From: DASTQL01 sp035761805
GTDB taxonomy: Bacteria > Actinomycetota > Actinomycetes > Jiangellales > Jiangellaceae
Length of the DNA stretch: 35,170 nucleotides
NCBI GenBank assembly: GCA_035761805.1
Contig: DASTQL010000160.1
Span: forward strand, 1-35,170
Reading direction: 5' to 3'
Shown piece by piece: positions 1 to 7,961 of this stretch. Position numbers and translations under genes: made by a program. The notes beneath the pieces were generated by a model that was not told the DNA's origin, made no database searches, and saw only the letters and a program-made list of their open reading frames with translations. Numbering within the stretch: position 1 is the first letter of the stretch; every line of letters begins with the position of its first letter.

Positions 1-492
1 GTGGTCGGCGCGGCGCACGGCCTCGTCGAGGGTCAGCCCCTCGGCGTCGCGGAGCGCCCTGGCCCGGTCGGCGTCCAGGGCGCCGGTGAGCAGCCGGCTG
101 CCGGCGCAGGCGATCCCGAAGCGGGCACCCTCCTCGTCGGCGAAGGCCACGACCGCCACCGTGCGGTGGGGGGTACGACCGCGGGCCCGCAGGGCGTCGA
201 GGGCCGCGAAGACCGACACGACCCCGAGCGGCCCGTCGAAGGCTCCGCCGTCGGGGACGGAGTCGAGGTGGCTGCCGACGGCCAGCACGTCGTGGGCGGA
301 GGGGTCGCCCCACCAGGCCCAGAGGTTGCCGTTGCGGTCCGTCTCGACGGCCAGCCCCCGGTGCCGGGCCGCGTCCGCGAACCAGTCCCGCATCGCCAGG
401 TCGGCGTCGGACCAGGCGAACCGGTGGTAGCCGCCGGTCCGCCGGTCGCGCCCGATCGGCTCGATCGCGTCCCACATGTCGGCGAAGGTCAC
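1..492 (-). CDS. M20-family amidohydrolase (allantoate / N-carbamoyl amino acid amidohydrolase type), partial
   Basis: The first 164 codons are present; the rest lies beyond the left edge. I start it at the GTG at 492 (VTFADMWDAIEPIG); an ATG at 477 (MWDAIEPIG) is the alternative. The reading is typical of the allantoate amidohydrolase/beta-ureidopropionase branch of peptidase M20: an early GRD...GGYHRFAW segment, then GSHLDSVPDGGAFDGPLGV, whose His and Asp are the usual first metal ligands, then VAFADEEGARFG, with the Glu pair of catalysis and metal binding. Members hydrolyse N-carbamoyl or similar C-N bonds with two divalent metals. It lies 34 bases after hutU on the same strand, so it is probably in the hut operon. 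Such an amidohydrolase often accompanies hut genes in actinobacteria, but its substrate there is not fixed by sequence. The family call is firm; the substrate is open. Confidence 0.85.
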   Translation of the reverse strand, partial: MTFADMWDAIEPIGRDRRTGGYHRFAWSDADLAMRDWFADAARHRGLAVETDRNGNLWAWWGDPSAHDVLAVGSHLDSVPDGGAFDGPLGVVSVFAALDALRARGRTPHRTVAVVAFADEEGARFGIACAGSRLLTGALDADRARALRDAEGLTLDEAVRRADH

Positions 493-526
493 GCGGTCAC
501 CGTCGCATGATCGGCCGAACGGGGGG

Positions 527-2242
527 TCACCGGTCGACCGGGGCGCAGCCGCCGCCGGTCCCGGGTCGGGGAGCGGAGCCGACCGCGCCACCCTCGCGCA
601 TCGGCACCCGCACGGCGCGCTCCGCGGCCACCTCGACGGCGCGGTCGTAGCCGGCGTCCACGTGCCGGATCACCCCCATGCCCGGGTCGTTGGTGAGGAC
701 GCGCTCGATCTTCTCGGCGGCGAGCGGCGTGCCGTCGGCGACCGTGACCTGCCCGGCGTGCAGCGACCGGCCGATGCCGACGCCGCCGCCGTGGTGGATG
801 GACACCCACGTGGCGCCCGAGGCCACGTTGACCATGGCGTTGAGCAGCGGCCAGTCGGCGATCGCGTCGGAGCCGTCGAGCATCGCCTCGGTCTCCCGGT
901 ACGGGGAGGCGACCGAGCCGCAGTCGAGGTGGTCGCGCCCGATCACGATCGGCGCGGACACGGTGCCGTCGGCGACGAGGTCGTTGAAGGCCTCGCCGGC
1001 GAGATGGCGCTCCCCGTAGCCCAGCCAGCAGATCCGCGCGGGCAGGCCCTGGAAGGCCACCCGCTCTTGAGCGGCCCGGATCCACCGGTGCAGGTGGTCG
1101 TCGTCCGGGAAGAGCGCCGTCACCGCCCGGTCGGTCGCGGCGATGTCGGCCGGGTCGCCGGAGAGAGCAGCCCACCGGAACGGGCCCTTGCCCTCGCAGA
1201 AGAGCGGCCGGATGTACGCCGGCACGAAGCCGGGGAAGTCGAAGGCTCGCGCGTAGCCACCCTGCCGGGCCTCGTCACGGATCGAGTTGCCGTAGTCGAA
1301 CACCTCGGCACCGGCGTCCAGGAAGCCCACCATCGCCTCGACGTGCTTGGCCATCGAGGCCCGGGCGCGGTCGGTGAACTCCTCCGGCTTGTCCGCCGCG
1401 AGCGAGTGCCAGTCCTCCAGGGCGACACCCTCCGGGAGGTACGAGAGGGGGTCGTGCGCCGACGTCTGGTCGGTGACCACGTCCACGGCGACGCCTCGGC
1501 GCAGCAGCTCCGGGAGGACGGTGGCGCAGTTGCCGACGAGGCCCACCGAGAGGGCGCGGCGCTCGGCCTTGGCCGCCAGCACCCGCCGTACGGCGTCGTC
1601 GAGGTCGTCGGTGACCTCGTCGAGGTAACGGGTCCCGACCCGCCGGTGCAGCCGCGCGGGGTCGACGTCGACGACCAGGCAGGTGCCGCCGTTGAGGGTG
1701 ACGGCCAGCGGCTGGGCGCCGCCCATGCCGCCGCAGCCCCCGGTGACGGTGAGCGTCCCGGCGAGGGTCCCCCTGAACCTCTTCGCGGCCACCGCCGCGA
1801 ACGTCTCGTACGTGCCCTGCAGGATCCCCTGGGTGCCGATGTAGATCCAGGAGCCCGCGGTCATCTGCCCGTACATCGTGAGCCCGAGCTTCTCGAGCCG
1901 GCGGAACTCCGGCCAGGTGGCCCAGTCACCGACCAGGTTGCTGTTGGCGAGGAGGACGCGCGGCGCCCACTCGTGCGTGCGCATGACGCCGACGGGGCGG
2001 CCGCTCTGCACGAGCATCGTCTCGTCCTCGCGCAGGTCGGTGAGCGTGCGGACCATCGCGTCGTACGAGGGCCAGTCACGGGCCGCCTTGCCCGTGCCGC
2101 CGTAGACGACCAGGTCCTGGGGGCGCTCCGCGACCTCGGGGTCGAGGTTGTTCATGAGCATGCGCAGCGGGGCCTCGGTCTGCCAGGACCGGGCGGTGAG
2201 CGTCGTCCCGCGGGCGGCACGGACGGTACGGGGGGTGGTCAT
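527..2242 (-). CDS. hutU: Urocanate hydratase HutU
   Basis: 571 residues, close to the usual 550-570. It converts urocanate to imidazolonepropionate, the second step of histidine breakdown, in the cytoplasm using tightly bound NAD+ as electrophile. Family hallmarks are clear: YGQMTAGSWIYIGTQGI (about residues 124-140), the glycine-rich NAD-binding GGCGGMGGAQP (168-178), DQTSAHDPLSYLPEG, ICWLGYGERH, and the C-terminal GRDHLDCGSVASPYRET and VSIHHGGGVGIGRSLHAG blocks. The start (MTTPRTVRAARG) is fixed by the ATGA overlap with the end of hutH: the hutU ATG is at 2242-2240 and the hutH TGA at 2241-2239, which implies translational coupling. The C-terminal tail is glycine- and proline-rich and a little longer than usual. 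Identification is secure. Confidence 0.97.
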   Translation of the reverse strand: MTTPRTVRAARGTTLTARSWQTEAPLRMLMNNLDPEVAERPQDLVVYGGTGKAARDWPSYDAMVRTLTDLREDETMLVQSGRPVGVMRTHEWAPRVLLANSNLVGDWATWPEFRRLEKLGLTMYGQMTAGSWIYIGTQGILQGTYETFAAVAAKRFRGTLAGTLTVTGGCGGMGGAQPLAVTLNGGTCLVVDVDPARLHRRVGTRYLDEVTDDLDDAVRRVLAAKAERRALSVGLVGNCATVLPELLRRGVAVDVVTDQTSAHDPLSYLPEGVALEDWHSLAADKPEEFTDRARASMAKHVEAMVGFLDAGAEVFDYGNSIRDEARQGGYARAFDFPGFVPAYIRPLFCEGKGPFRWAALSGDPADIAATDRAVTALFPDDDHLHRWIRAAQERVAFQGLPARICWLGYGERHLAGEAFNDLVADGTVSAPIVIGRDHLDCGSVASPYRETEAMLDGSDAIADWPLLNAMVNVASGATWVSIHHGGGVGIGRSLHAGQVTVADGTPLAAEKIERVLTNDPGMGVIRHVDAGYDRAVEVAAERAVRVPMREGGAVGSAPRPGTGGGCAPVDR

Positions 2243-3780
2243 CGCAGGGCTCCTGTGACGGTCTCGGCGGCGCGGACGACGGCGCCGGTGCGGACGAGGT
2301 CGACGGCGTGCTCGATCTCGGGGGCGAGGTGGCGGTCGGGGCCCGGCCCGGCCACCCGCTCGCGGAGCACCGTACGGACGGCGGCAGTGGCCGGCGAGGG
2401 TGCGAGCGGGGCGCGCAGGTCGAGGGCCCGGGCGGCGGTGAGGACCTCGACGGCCAGCACGCAGGCGAGACCGTCGAGGCTGCGGCGGAGCTTGCGGGCG
2501 GCCGACCAGCCCATCGACACGTGGTCCTCCTGCATGGCGCTGGAGGGGATGGAGTCGACACTCGCCGGGGCGGCGAGACGCTTGAGCTCGGAGACCAGGC
2601 CCGCCTGCGTGTACTGGGCGATCATGTGGCCGCTGTCGACGCCCGGGTCGGCGGCGAGGAAGGGCGGCAGGCCGTGGCTGCGGGCGACGTCCAGGGCCCG
2701 GTCGGTGCGGCGCTCGCTCATGCTGGCCAGGTCGGCGACAGCGATGGCGAGGAAGTCGAGCACGTAGCCGACCGGCGCCCCGTGGAAGGACCCGTTGGAC
2801 TCCACCCGGCCGTCGACGGTGACGACCGGGTTGTCGACGGCCGCCGCGAGCTCCCGGAGGGCGACCGTCTCGGCGTGCGCCAGGGTGTCGCGGGCGGCGC
2901 CGTGCACCTGGGGCGCACAGCGCAGCGAGTAGGCGTCCTGCACCCGGGTGCAGTCGGGGCCACGGTGGCTCTCGACGACCGCGCTGTCGGCGAGCAGGGC
3001 GCGGAGGTTGGCCGCGGAGTCGCCGACGCCCGGATGGGGTCGCAGGGCCTGCAGGTCGGCCGCGAAGGGCCGGTCGGTGCCGAGCTGCGACTCGATGCTC
3101 ATCGCGGCGGCGACGTCGGCCGTACGGAGCAGCAGCCGGAGGTCGTGGGCAGCGAGGACGAGCATGCCGAGCATGCCGTCGGTGCCGTTGATGAGGGCCA
3201 GGCCCTCCTTCTCGGCGAGCTCCACCGGCCGGAGCCCGGCACCGGCGAGGACCTCGGCGGCCGGTCGCCGGGTGCCGGTCGTGTCCCGGACGTCCCCCTC
3301 CCCCATGAGCGCGAGCGCGCAGTGCGCCAGCGGGGCGAGGTCGCCCGAGCAGCCGAGGCTCCCGTACTCGTGGACGACCGGTGTGACACCCGCGCTCAGC
3401 ATCGCCGCGTACGCCCGCGCGGTGCCGACGCGGACTCCTGTACGGCCGGTGGCGAGCGTCGAGAGGCGCAGCAGCATCAGGGCGCGGACGACCTCCCGCT
3501 CGACCTCCGGGCCGGAACCGGCCGAGTGGCTGCGGACGAGGCTGCGTTGCAGCTGGGCCCGCTTGGCGGTCGGGATGTGCGTCGTCGCGAGGGCGCCGAA
3601 GCCGGTGGAGACGCCGTAGTAGGGCTCCTCGGCCTCGGCCAGCGCCTCGACCACCTCGCGGCTCTTGGCGATCTCGGCGAGCGCCTCGGGGGTGAGCTCG
3701 ACGGGCGCGCCGTGCCGAGCGACGGCGACGACGTCGGCCGGGTCGAGCGGACCGGCGCCCACGGGGACGGTCTGGGTCAT
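2239..3780 (-). CDS. hutH: Histidine ammonia-lyase HutH
   Basis: 513 residues, the usual length. It removes ammonia from histidine to give urocanate, the first step of the hut pathway, using the self-formed MIO electrophile. The sequence shows YYGVSTGFG (54-62, catalytic Tyr loop) and GSLGCSGDLAPLAH (140-153). The MIO triad is therefore Cys144-Ser145-Gly146 rather than the textbook Ala-Ser-Gly. From memory some streptomycete HutH proteins share the Cys form, and cyclisation needs the Ser-Gly, so activity is expected. Further family blocks are LALINGTDGMLG, the VQDAYSLRCAPQVHGA segment and NPVV. The start at MTQTVPVGAG suits the family; the frame is open further upstream but would run into the IclR promoter. 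It is the first gene of the hut operon, 53-62 bases from the divergent regulator, and overlaps hutU by 4 bases. Confidence 0.97.
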   Translation of the reverse strand: MTQTVPVGAGPLDPADVVAVARHGAPVELTPEALAEIAKSREVVEALAEAEEPYYGVSTGFGALATTHIPTAKRAQLQRSLVRSHSAGSGPEVEREVVRALMLLRLSTLATGRTGVRVGTARAYAAMLSAGVTPVVHEYGSLGCSGDLAPLAHCALALMGEGDVRDTTGTRRPAAEVLAGAGLRPVELAEKEGLALINGTDGMLGMLVLAAHDLRLLLRTADVAAAMSIESQLGTDRPFAADLQALRPHPGVGDSAANLRALLADSAVVESHRGPDCTRVQDAYSLRCAPQVHGAARDTLAHAETVALRELAAAVDNPVVTVDGRVESNGSFHGAPVGYVLDFLAIAVADLASMSERRTDRALDVARSHGLPPFLAADPGVDSGHMIAQYTQAGLVSELKRLAAPASVDSIPSSAMQEDHVSMGWSAARKLRRSLDGLACVLAVEVLTAARALDLRAPLAPSPATAAVRTVLRERVAGPGPDRHLAPEIEHAVDLVRTGAVVRAAETVTGALR

Positions 3781-3782
3781 GG

Positions 3783-3853
3783 GTCCATTGGACGCCCCAC
3801 GCGCGGTCGCCGGGAACGACCCGGATCGCGGATGTGTCTCGGATGCGAGACAC
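3783..3853. promoter_or_regulatory. Divergent hutH / IclR control region with a perfect inverted repeat
   Basis: The short gap between hutH and the IclR gene holds a perfect 8-bp inverted repeat, GTGTCTCG at 3834-3841 and CGAGACAC at 3846-3853, with the 4-base spacer GATG. A weaker palindrome, GTCCA-T-TGGAC, lies at 3783-3793 beside the hutH start codon. IclR-family proteins bind short palindromes in such shared regions, so the 8-bp repeat is the best candidate operator for autoregulation and hut control. It covers two of the possible start codons of the regulator (GTG 3834 and ATG 3843). The repeat is seen directly; the role is inferred. Confidence 0.55.
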
Positions 3854-4631
3854 TCGGCTGGTGGGCCGAGCCGTCCCCGCCGCCACCCGGGCGCTCGAGG
3901 TCCTGCGGGCGCTCGCCGCACAGCCGGGGCCGGTCCCCGCCGCCCACCTGGCACGCGAGCTCGACGTGCCACGGTCGACGACGTACCACCTGCTCGCCGC
4001 GATGGAGGCCGAGGGGTTCGTCGTGCACTACCCGGAGGACCGGGCCTTCGGGCTGGGGATGGCCGCCTTCGAGGTCGGGTCGGCCTACCTCCGGCACGAC
4101 CCCCTGGAACGGCTGGCTCGGGCCCTGCTGGTCCGCCTGGTGGACGACCTGCGGGGTGCGGTCCCCGTGGTCGGCCAGGTCGGCGTGCTCCACGGGCGGG
4201 AGACCCTCTACCTGCTGCAGGTGTCCGCGCCGGCAGCGCCGACGCTCGTCACCGACGTGGGCGTGCGGTTGCCGGCCCAGCTGACGGCGTCCGGGCGGGC
4301 GCTGCTCGCCGGACTGCCTGCCGCCCAGGTACGCGCGCTCTTCCCCGACCGGTCCGCCTTCGTCGACCGTACGGGGTCTGGCCCGAGGTCCCTGAGCGAG
4401 CTGCGGGGCGTGCTGGCGGAGGACCGAGGCAGGGGATGGTCCCGGGAGGACGGCGAGGTCACCGAGGGGCTGGGCTCGGTGGCTGCGGGCGCCAGGGACA
4501 GGCGCGGCGTACCGGCGGCGGCCCTGGCGGTGACGTTCCGGTCGCAGGTGCTCCACCAGGGCGACGAGCCGGCGGTCGCGGCCCGGGTGGTGGCAGCGAC
4601 TCGGCGGCTGGAGGCGCGGCTCCGCGGGTGA
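3843..4631 (+). CDS. IclR-family transcriptional regulator, probable hut regulator
   Basis: About 262 residues from the ATG at 3843; GTG at 3834 (265 aa) or GTG at 3861 (256 aa, MGRAVPAATRAL) are alternatives, and the last would leave the inverted repeat free as an upstream operator. The N-terminal winged helix-turn-helix is plain: VPAATRALEVLRALAAQ, then LARELDVPRSTTYHLLAAMEAEGFV. The C-terminal effector domain shows the usual IclR run YLLQVSAP, RLPAQLTASGRALLAGLP, and RGWSREDGEVTEGLGSVAAGARD. These proteins are dimeric one-component sensors of small catabolites. The gene is transcribed away from hutH with a very short gap, so the likely target is the hut operon and the likely ligand a histidine-pathway intermediate such as urocanate (inference). 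It is convergent with the toxin gene, 21 bases away. Confidence 0.9.
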   Translation: MRDTRLVGRAVPAATRALEVLRALAAQPGPVPAAHLARELDVPRSTTYHLLAAMEAEGFVVHYPEDRAFGLGMAAFEVGSAYLRHDPLERLARALLVRLVDDLRGAVPVVGQVGVLHGRETLYLLQVSAPAAPTLVTDVGVRLPAQLTASGRALLAGLPAAQVRALFPDRSAFVDRTGSGPRSLSELRGVLAEDRGRGWSREDGEVTEGLGSVAAGARDRRGVPAAALAVTFRSQVLHQGDEPAVAARVVAATRRLEARLRG

Positions 4632-4652
4632 GGCCGGGCCGAGCTCGCGGTC

Positions 4653-4982
4653 CTAACGCAGCGCGAGGGCCACCCGGAGGCCACGGTCGACCCGCGCCAT
4701 GGTCGCTGGGCTGAGCGCACCGGCCGGCTCGAACCCGTCCTCGTCGGGGAAGAGGAGCAGGATGTCGTCGCACATCACCCGACCCACGAGCGGGCGGTCG
4801 GCCGGACCCAGCTCGACGATCGTCTCCAGGCGCGGCTTCGCCGAGCTCGTGAGCCGCACCGCCAGGCAGCTCGCGAGCTTCTGGTTCCGGATGTTGTTGG
4901 AGACGACCAGGTAGGGCTTGCCTCCGACGGTCTCGTCCACGACGGCCCAGTAGACCTGCCCTCGTGCCGGCCACCGGACCAT
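4653..4982 (-). CDS. MazF/PemK-family endoribonuclease toxin
   Basis: 109 residues, normal for the family. The N-terminus PARGQVYWAVVDETVGGKPYLVVSNN matches the PemK/MazF beta-barrel start (RGxVYWA...KPRPxLVVSNN), although the usual proline-arginine after the loop is reduced to KPYL. LASCLAVRLTSSAK and GRVMCDDILLLFPDE match the core strands where family members carry the catalytic Arg and Thr/Ser (here R43 and T45 in the VRLTS segment). MazF toxins cut mRNA or tRNA at short motifs and are held inactive by the upstream-encoded antitoxin. The gene starts 8 bases after the antitoxin stop, the classical order for a type II pair. The start ATG at 4982 puts the protein at MVRWPARGQVYW. The family is clear; toxicity and cleavage motif are unknown. 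Confidence 0.85.
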   Translation of the reverse strand: MVRWPARGQVYWAVVDETVGGKPYLVVSNNIRNQKLASCLAVRLTSSAKPRLETIVELGPADRPLVGRVMCDDILLLFPDEDGFEPAGALSPATMARVDRGLRVALALR

Positions 4983-4990
4983 CGAGTGGC

Positions 4991-5323
4991 TCAGCCGACC
5001 CGTCGGGCCGCGCGGCGCCCGACGGCCCGGTTCACGGCCTCGTCCTGCACGGGCTGGGCTGCCGCCAGCTCGGCGTAGCCCTCGGCCAGGGCGGCATCCG
5101 ACACACGGCTCGCCAGCGCGGTCCGCCCCACCTCGACCAGCGCGCGGATGGCCTCGGCCTCCGATGGCCGGTCCGAGAACCGGATCCCGGCCAGGTCGAA
5201 CGCGGCCCGCTGCCAGACGAGGTCGACCTGCAGCCGCCGCACCCCATCGGCGTCGTCTGGAGTCAGCGGGACGCTCTTCCGGAGCGGCCGGACGTGCTCG
5301 TGCGCAGGTGCGGCGTCAGTCAT
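4991..5323 (-). CDS. Probable antitoxin partner of the MazF-like toxin
   Basis: 110 residues, acidic to neutral with a basic C-terminus (RAVGRRAARRVG). I do not recognise a named family. The pattern KSVPLTPDDADGVRRLQ (a possible short strand) followed by SEAEAIRALVEVGRTAL (a helix like the second helix of ribbon-helix-helix proteins) would fit a DNA-binding antitoxin, but the order and the length between the parts are unusual for MazE. Its role rests mainly on context: it directly precedes a MazF-like gene, 8 bases apart, on the same strand, and a strong palindrome lies 30 bases upstream. At 110 residues it is longer than typical MazE (about 80). Confidence is high that it is a gene and moderate that it is the antitoxin. 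Confidence 0.72.
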   Translation of the reverse strand: MTDAAPAHEHVRPLRKSVPLTPDDADGVRRLQVDLVWQRAAFDLAGIRFSDRPSEAEAIRALVEVGRTALASRVSDAALAEGYAELAAAQPVQDEAVNRAVGRRAARRVG

Positions 5324-5344
5324 GCGGCAACGCTACAACACCAC

Positions 5345-5375
5345 GCAGCAAGTCTGCTGCATTCCTTGCAGCAGA
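5345..5375. promoter_or_regulatory. Palindromic operator upstream of the toxin-antitoxin pair
   Basis: A perfect 9-bp inverted repeat has arms TCTGCTGCA (5353-5361) and TGCAGCAGA (5367-5375) around a 5-base spacer. A third copy of the half site, GCAGCA at 5345-5350, forms a second palindrome with the left arm (GCAGCA-AGTC-TGCTGC). The cluster starts 22 bases upstream of the antitoxin start, where an antitoxin or toxin-antitoxin complex would bind for autorepression. It could instead act on the divergent Fe-S oxidoreductase promoter. The repeats are seen; the binding protein is inferred. Confidence 0.6.
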
Positions 5376-5482
5376 GGCGATCCACACCGGAGGTGGACTC
5401 GGCCGCAGGCGTGGACGAGAGGATCGGCGTTAGCCTCCGAGCACCGACGTCCGACGCCGCAGCCCACGACGGGAGCCCGAGC

Positions 5483-7708
5483 ATGCAAGCCGCAGCCATC
5501 GTGATCTCGCTGACCGTGACCCTGGTCGCGGTGGCGATGGTGGCCCGGACCGCCGCTCACATCGTCCGGGTCGTGCGCATCGGGGCACCCGCCCCGGACC
5601 GTACGACCGACCGCGGGAGGCGCGGGCTCACGGTCGTGCGCGAGGTGCTGGGACACACGCGGATGCTGAAGTGGGGACCGGTGGGCGCCGCCCACTGGTT
5701 CGTCATGATCGGCTTCGGCTTCCTGTTCTTCACGCTCGTCACGGCGTACGGGCAGCTGTTCGACCCCGAGTTCGCGCTCCCGCTCATCGGGCACTGGTGG
5801 CCGTACGAGCTGGCGGCCGAGACGATCGCGGCGCTCACCGGCCTCGGCATCCTCACCCTGATCGCGATCCGGCAGGCCCGCCACCCGCGGCGGATGGGCC
5901 GGCGCTCGCGCTTCGCCGGGTCGACCTTCTGGCAGGCCTACTACGTCGAGGGCACGATCCTCGCGATCGTCGTCTGCATCCTGCTGCTGCGCGGCCTCGA
6001 GGGCGCACTGCTGGGCGTGGACTCGTGGGAGATCGCGTACGCGTGGTCGTACCCGCTCGTCGCCGCCTTCTCCGGCCTCTCCCCGACGACCCTGACGAAC
6101 GCGATCCTGGTCGTCGCCACGGCCAAGATCGTGATCTCGATGGCGTGGTTCGTCGTGATCGCGCTCAACGCCACCATGGGCGTGGCCTGGCACCGGTTCA
6201 CGGCGTTCTTCAACATCTTCTTCAAGCGCGAGGCCGACGGGCGGGCCGCGCTCGGCGCGGCCAAGCCCCTGACCGCGCACGGTGAGCCGGTCGACTTCGA
6301 GGCCATCGACGAGCTCGACGAGGACGCGTCCCTCGGCGTCGGTCGGGTCGAGGACTTCTCCTGGAAGGGGATCCTCGACTTCACCACATGTACGGAGTGC
6401 GGGCGCTGCCAGTCGCAGTGCCCCGCGTGGGCGACCGGCAAGCCGCTGTCACCCAAGCTGCTGATCATGGGCCTGCGCGAGCACGCGTACGCGAAGGCGC
6501 CGTACCTGCTCGCCGGCGGCGGCAGGGACGTGACCGGCGAGGAGAAGGCGACCGAGGCGGAGCTCGCCGGTGTGCCGACGACGGCGCAGGTCGAGGCCGA
6601 GCGGCCGCTGGTCGCGCCGGCCGAGGACGGCGGCGTCATCGACCCGGACGTGCTGTGGTCCTGCACGACCTGCGGGGCCTGCGTCGAGCAGTGCCCGGTC
6701 GACATCGAGCACGTGGACCACATCCTCGACCTGCGGCGCTACCAGACGCTGATCGAGACGTCCTACCCGAACGAGCTCAACGGGCTCTTCAAGAACCTCG
6801 AGAAGTCCGGCAACCCGTGGGGGGTCAACGCCTCCAAGCGCATGGACTGGGCGAAGGACCTGCCCTTCCCGGTCAAGCAGGTGGGCGTCGACGTCGAGTC
6901 GCTCGGCGAGGTGGACTGGCTCTTCTGGGTCGGCTGTGCTGGCGCCTTCGAGGACCGGGCCAAGAAGACCACCCAGGCGGTGGCGGAGCTGCTCGACACG
7001 GCGGGGGTGACCTTCGCGGTGCTGGGCGACGGGGAGACCTGCACCGGCGACCCGGCCCGGCGGTCGGGCAACGAGTTCCTCTTCCAGCAGATGGCCCTGC
7101 AGAACGTCGAGGTGCTCCGCGAGACCAGCACGGTCCGCGTCGTCTCCACCTGCGCGCACTGTTTCAACACGCTGGCCAACGAGTACCCCCAGCTCGGCCT
7201 CAGGCTGGAGGTCGTGCACCACACGCAGCTGCTCAACCGGCTGGTTCGCGAGGGCCGGCTCACCCCGGTCGCGCCCGTCGACGCCTCGGACGGACGCGCC
7301 GTCACCTACCACGACCCCTGCTACCTGGGCCGGCACAACCAGGTCTACGAGCCGCCGCGCGAGCTGCTCGGCGCGACGGGTCTGCCGCTCGTCGAGATGC
7401 CCCGCAACAGCGAGCGCTCGTTCTGCTGCGGTGCCGGTGGGGCGCGCATGTGGATGGAGGAGCGGATCGGCAAGCGGGTCAACGCCGAGCGTACGGAGGA
7501 GGCGCTGGCGACCGGTGCCGACCGGATCGCGGTCGGCTGCCCCTTCTGCCGGGTGATGCTTTCCGACGGGTTGACCGCTACCCAGGCCGACGGCACGGCC
7601 GAGGACGTCCAGGTGCAGGACGTGGCCCAGCTGCTGCTGGCCGCCGTCCGGAGGGGGCGGGCGACCGGGGCGGGCGAGCACGACCGGGCGCTCGCCGGCC
7701 AGCAGTGA
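5483..7708 (+). CDS. Membrane iron-sulfur oxidoreductase (NarI/HdrD-like, CCG domains)
   Basis: 741 residues in three parts. (1) A membrane part, about residues 1-245, with roughly five hydrophobic spans (near 3-20, 71-90, 110-130, 157-178 and 205-232), resembling the cytochrome b-like NarI/heterodisulfide reductase HdrE fold. (2) Two 4Fe-4S clusters, CTECGRCQSQCP (303-314) and CTTCGACVEQCP (392-403). (3) Two cysteine-rich CCG modules, with CTGDPARR and VSTCAHCFNTLANEYP, then YHDPCYLGRHN, FCCGAGGARMW and a final VGCPFCRVML. This is the actinobacterial Fe-S reductase family (M. tuberculosis Rv0338c type), thought to pass electrons between a cytoplasmic donor and the membrane quinone pool; links to acyl-CoA dehydrogenase electron flow have been proposed but the donor is not evident here. 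The ATG at 5483 has GGGAG eight bases upstream. A hairpin terminator follows. Confidence 0.88.
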   Translation: MQAAAIVISLTVTLVAVAMVARTAAHIVRVVRIGAPAPDRTTDRGRRGLTVVREVLGHTRMLKWGPVGAAHWFVMIGFGFLFFTLVTAYGQLFDPEFALPLIGHWWPYELAAETIAALTGLGILTLIAIRQARHPRRMGRRSRFAGSTFWQAYYVEGTILAIVVCILLLRGLEGALLGVDSWEIAYAWSYPLVAAFSGLSPTTLTNAILVVATAKIVISMAWFVVIALNATMGVAWHRFTAFFNIFFKREADGRAALGAAKPLTAHGEPVDFEAIDELDEDASLGVGRVEDFSWKGILDFTTCTECGRCQSQCPAWATGKPLSPKLLIMGLREHAYAKAPYLLAGGGRDVTGEEKATEAELAGVPTTAQVEAERPLVAPAEDGGVIDPDVLWSCTTCGACVEQCPVDIEHVDHILDLRRYQTLIETSYPNELNGLFKNLEKSGNPWGVNASKRMDWAKDLPFPVKQVGVDVESLGEVDWLFWVGCAGAFEDRAKKTTQAVAELLDTAGVTFAVLGDGETCTGDPARRSGNEFLFQQMALQNVEVLRETSTVRVVSTCAHCFNTLANEYPQLGLRLEVVHHTQLLNRLVREGRLTPVAPVDASDGRAVTYHDPCYLGRHNQVYEPPRELLGATGLPLVEMPRNSERSFCCGAGGARMWMEERIGKRVNAERTEEALATGADRIAVGCPFCRVMLSDGLTATQADGTAEDVQVQDVAQLLLAAVRRGRATGAGEHDRALAGQQ

Positions 7709-7741
7709 CGCCGTACCGCCGGCGCGACCGGCGGCACGGCG
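7709..7741. terminator. Strong GC-rich hairpin between convergent genes
   Basis: Stem of 14 positions with 13 pairs: arms 7709-7722 and 7728-7741, a 5-base loop (CGCGA) and one A-C mismatch. It begins directly after the Fe-S oxidoreductase stop and precedes the dodecin stop by 13 bases. There is no T-run, as is common in actinobacterial terminators. It can serve both converging genes. Confidence 0.65.
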
Positions 7742-7754
7742 TCGATCTGGTCGG

Positions 7755-7961
7755 TCAGTCCTCCAGGACGAACGTCACCTCGAGCATCACCTGGTAGGCG
7801 GTGATGGCGCCGTTGCTGCACTCGACCTTCTGGTCCTTCACCCAGGCGCCCTGGACGTTGCGCAGGGTCCGGTTGGCGCGCTCGACGCCCACCTTGATCG
7901 CGTCCTCGAAGCTGGTCTCCGAGCGGGCCGAGATCTGCGAGATCCGGGCGACGCTGCTCAT
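7755..7961 (-). CDS. Dodecin family flavin-binding protein
   Basis: 68 residues, the standard dodecin length. The sequence has the family pattern of one helix and three strands: SVARISQISARSETSFEDAIKVGVERANRTLRNVQGAWVKDQ, then ITAYQVMLEVTFVLED. SFEDAI and the NVQGAWVKDQKV strand (with the Trp that stacks on flavin) are diagnostic. Dodecins form 12-mers that store riboflavin, FMN or, in some bacteria, CoA, protecting cells from free flavin. The start codon at 7961 follows a strong purine-rich ribosome site (GAGAGGAGAGG on the minus strand). The 118-base upstream gap contains an inverted repeat GTGGG-AGATC-CCCAC at 8041-8055 that may belong to its promoter. Confidence 0.93.
   Translation of the reverse strand: MSSVARISQISARSETSFEDAIKVGVERANRTLRNVQGAWVKDQKVECSNGAITAYQVMLEVTFVLED

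Noticed and set aside
476..2767. Very long plus-strand open frame (763 codons) opposite hutU and hutH
   Set aside because: It is antisense to two well-recognised genes and its translation is low-complexity Arg/Gly/Ala/His, as expected from GC-rich third-position bias.
2308..4284. Long plus-strand open frame across hutH and the IclR gene
   Set aside because: No domain is recognisable; it crosses a promoter region and conflicts with secure genes.
5412..5436. Promoter for the Fe-S oxidoreductase (TAGCCT as -10)
   Set aside because: The only upstream -35-like hexamer is at a 13-base spacing, which is too short.
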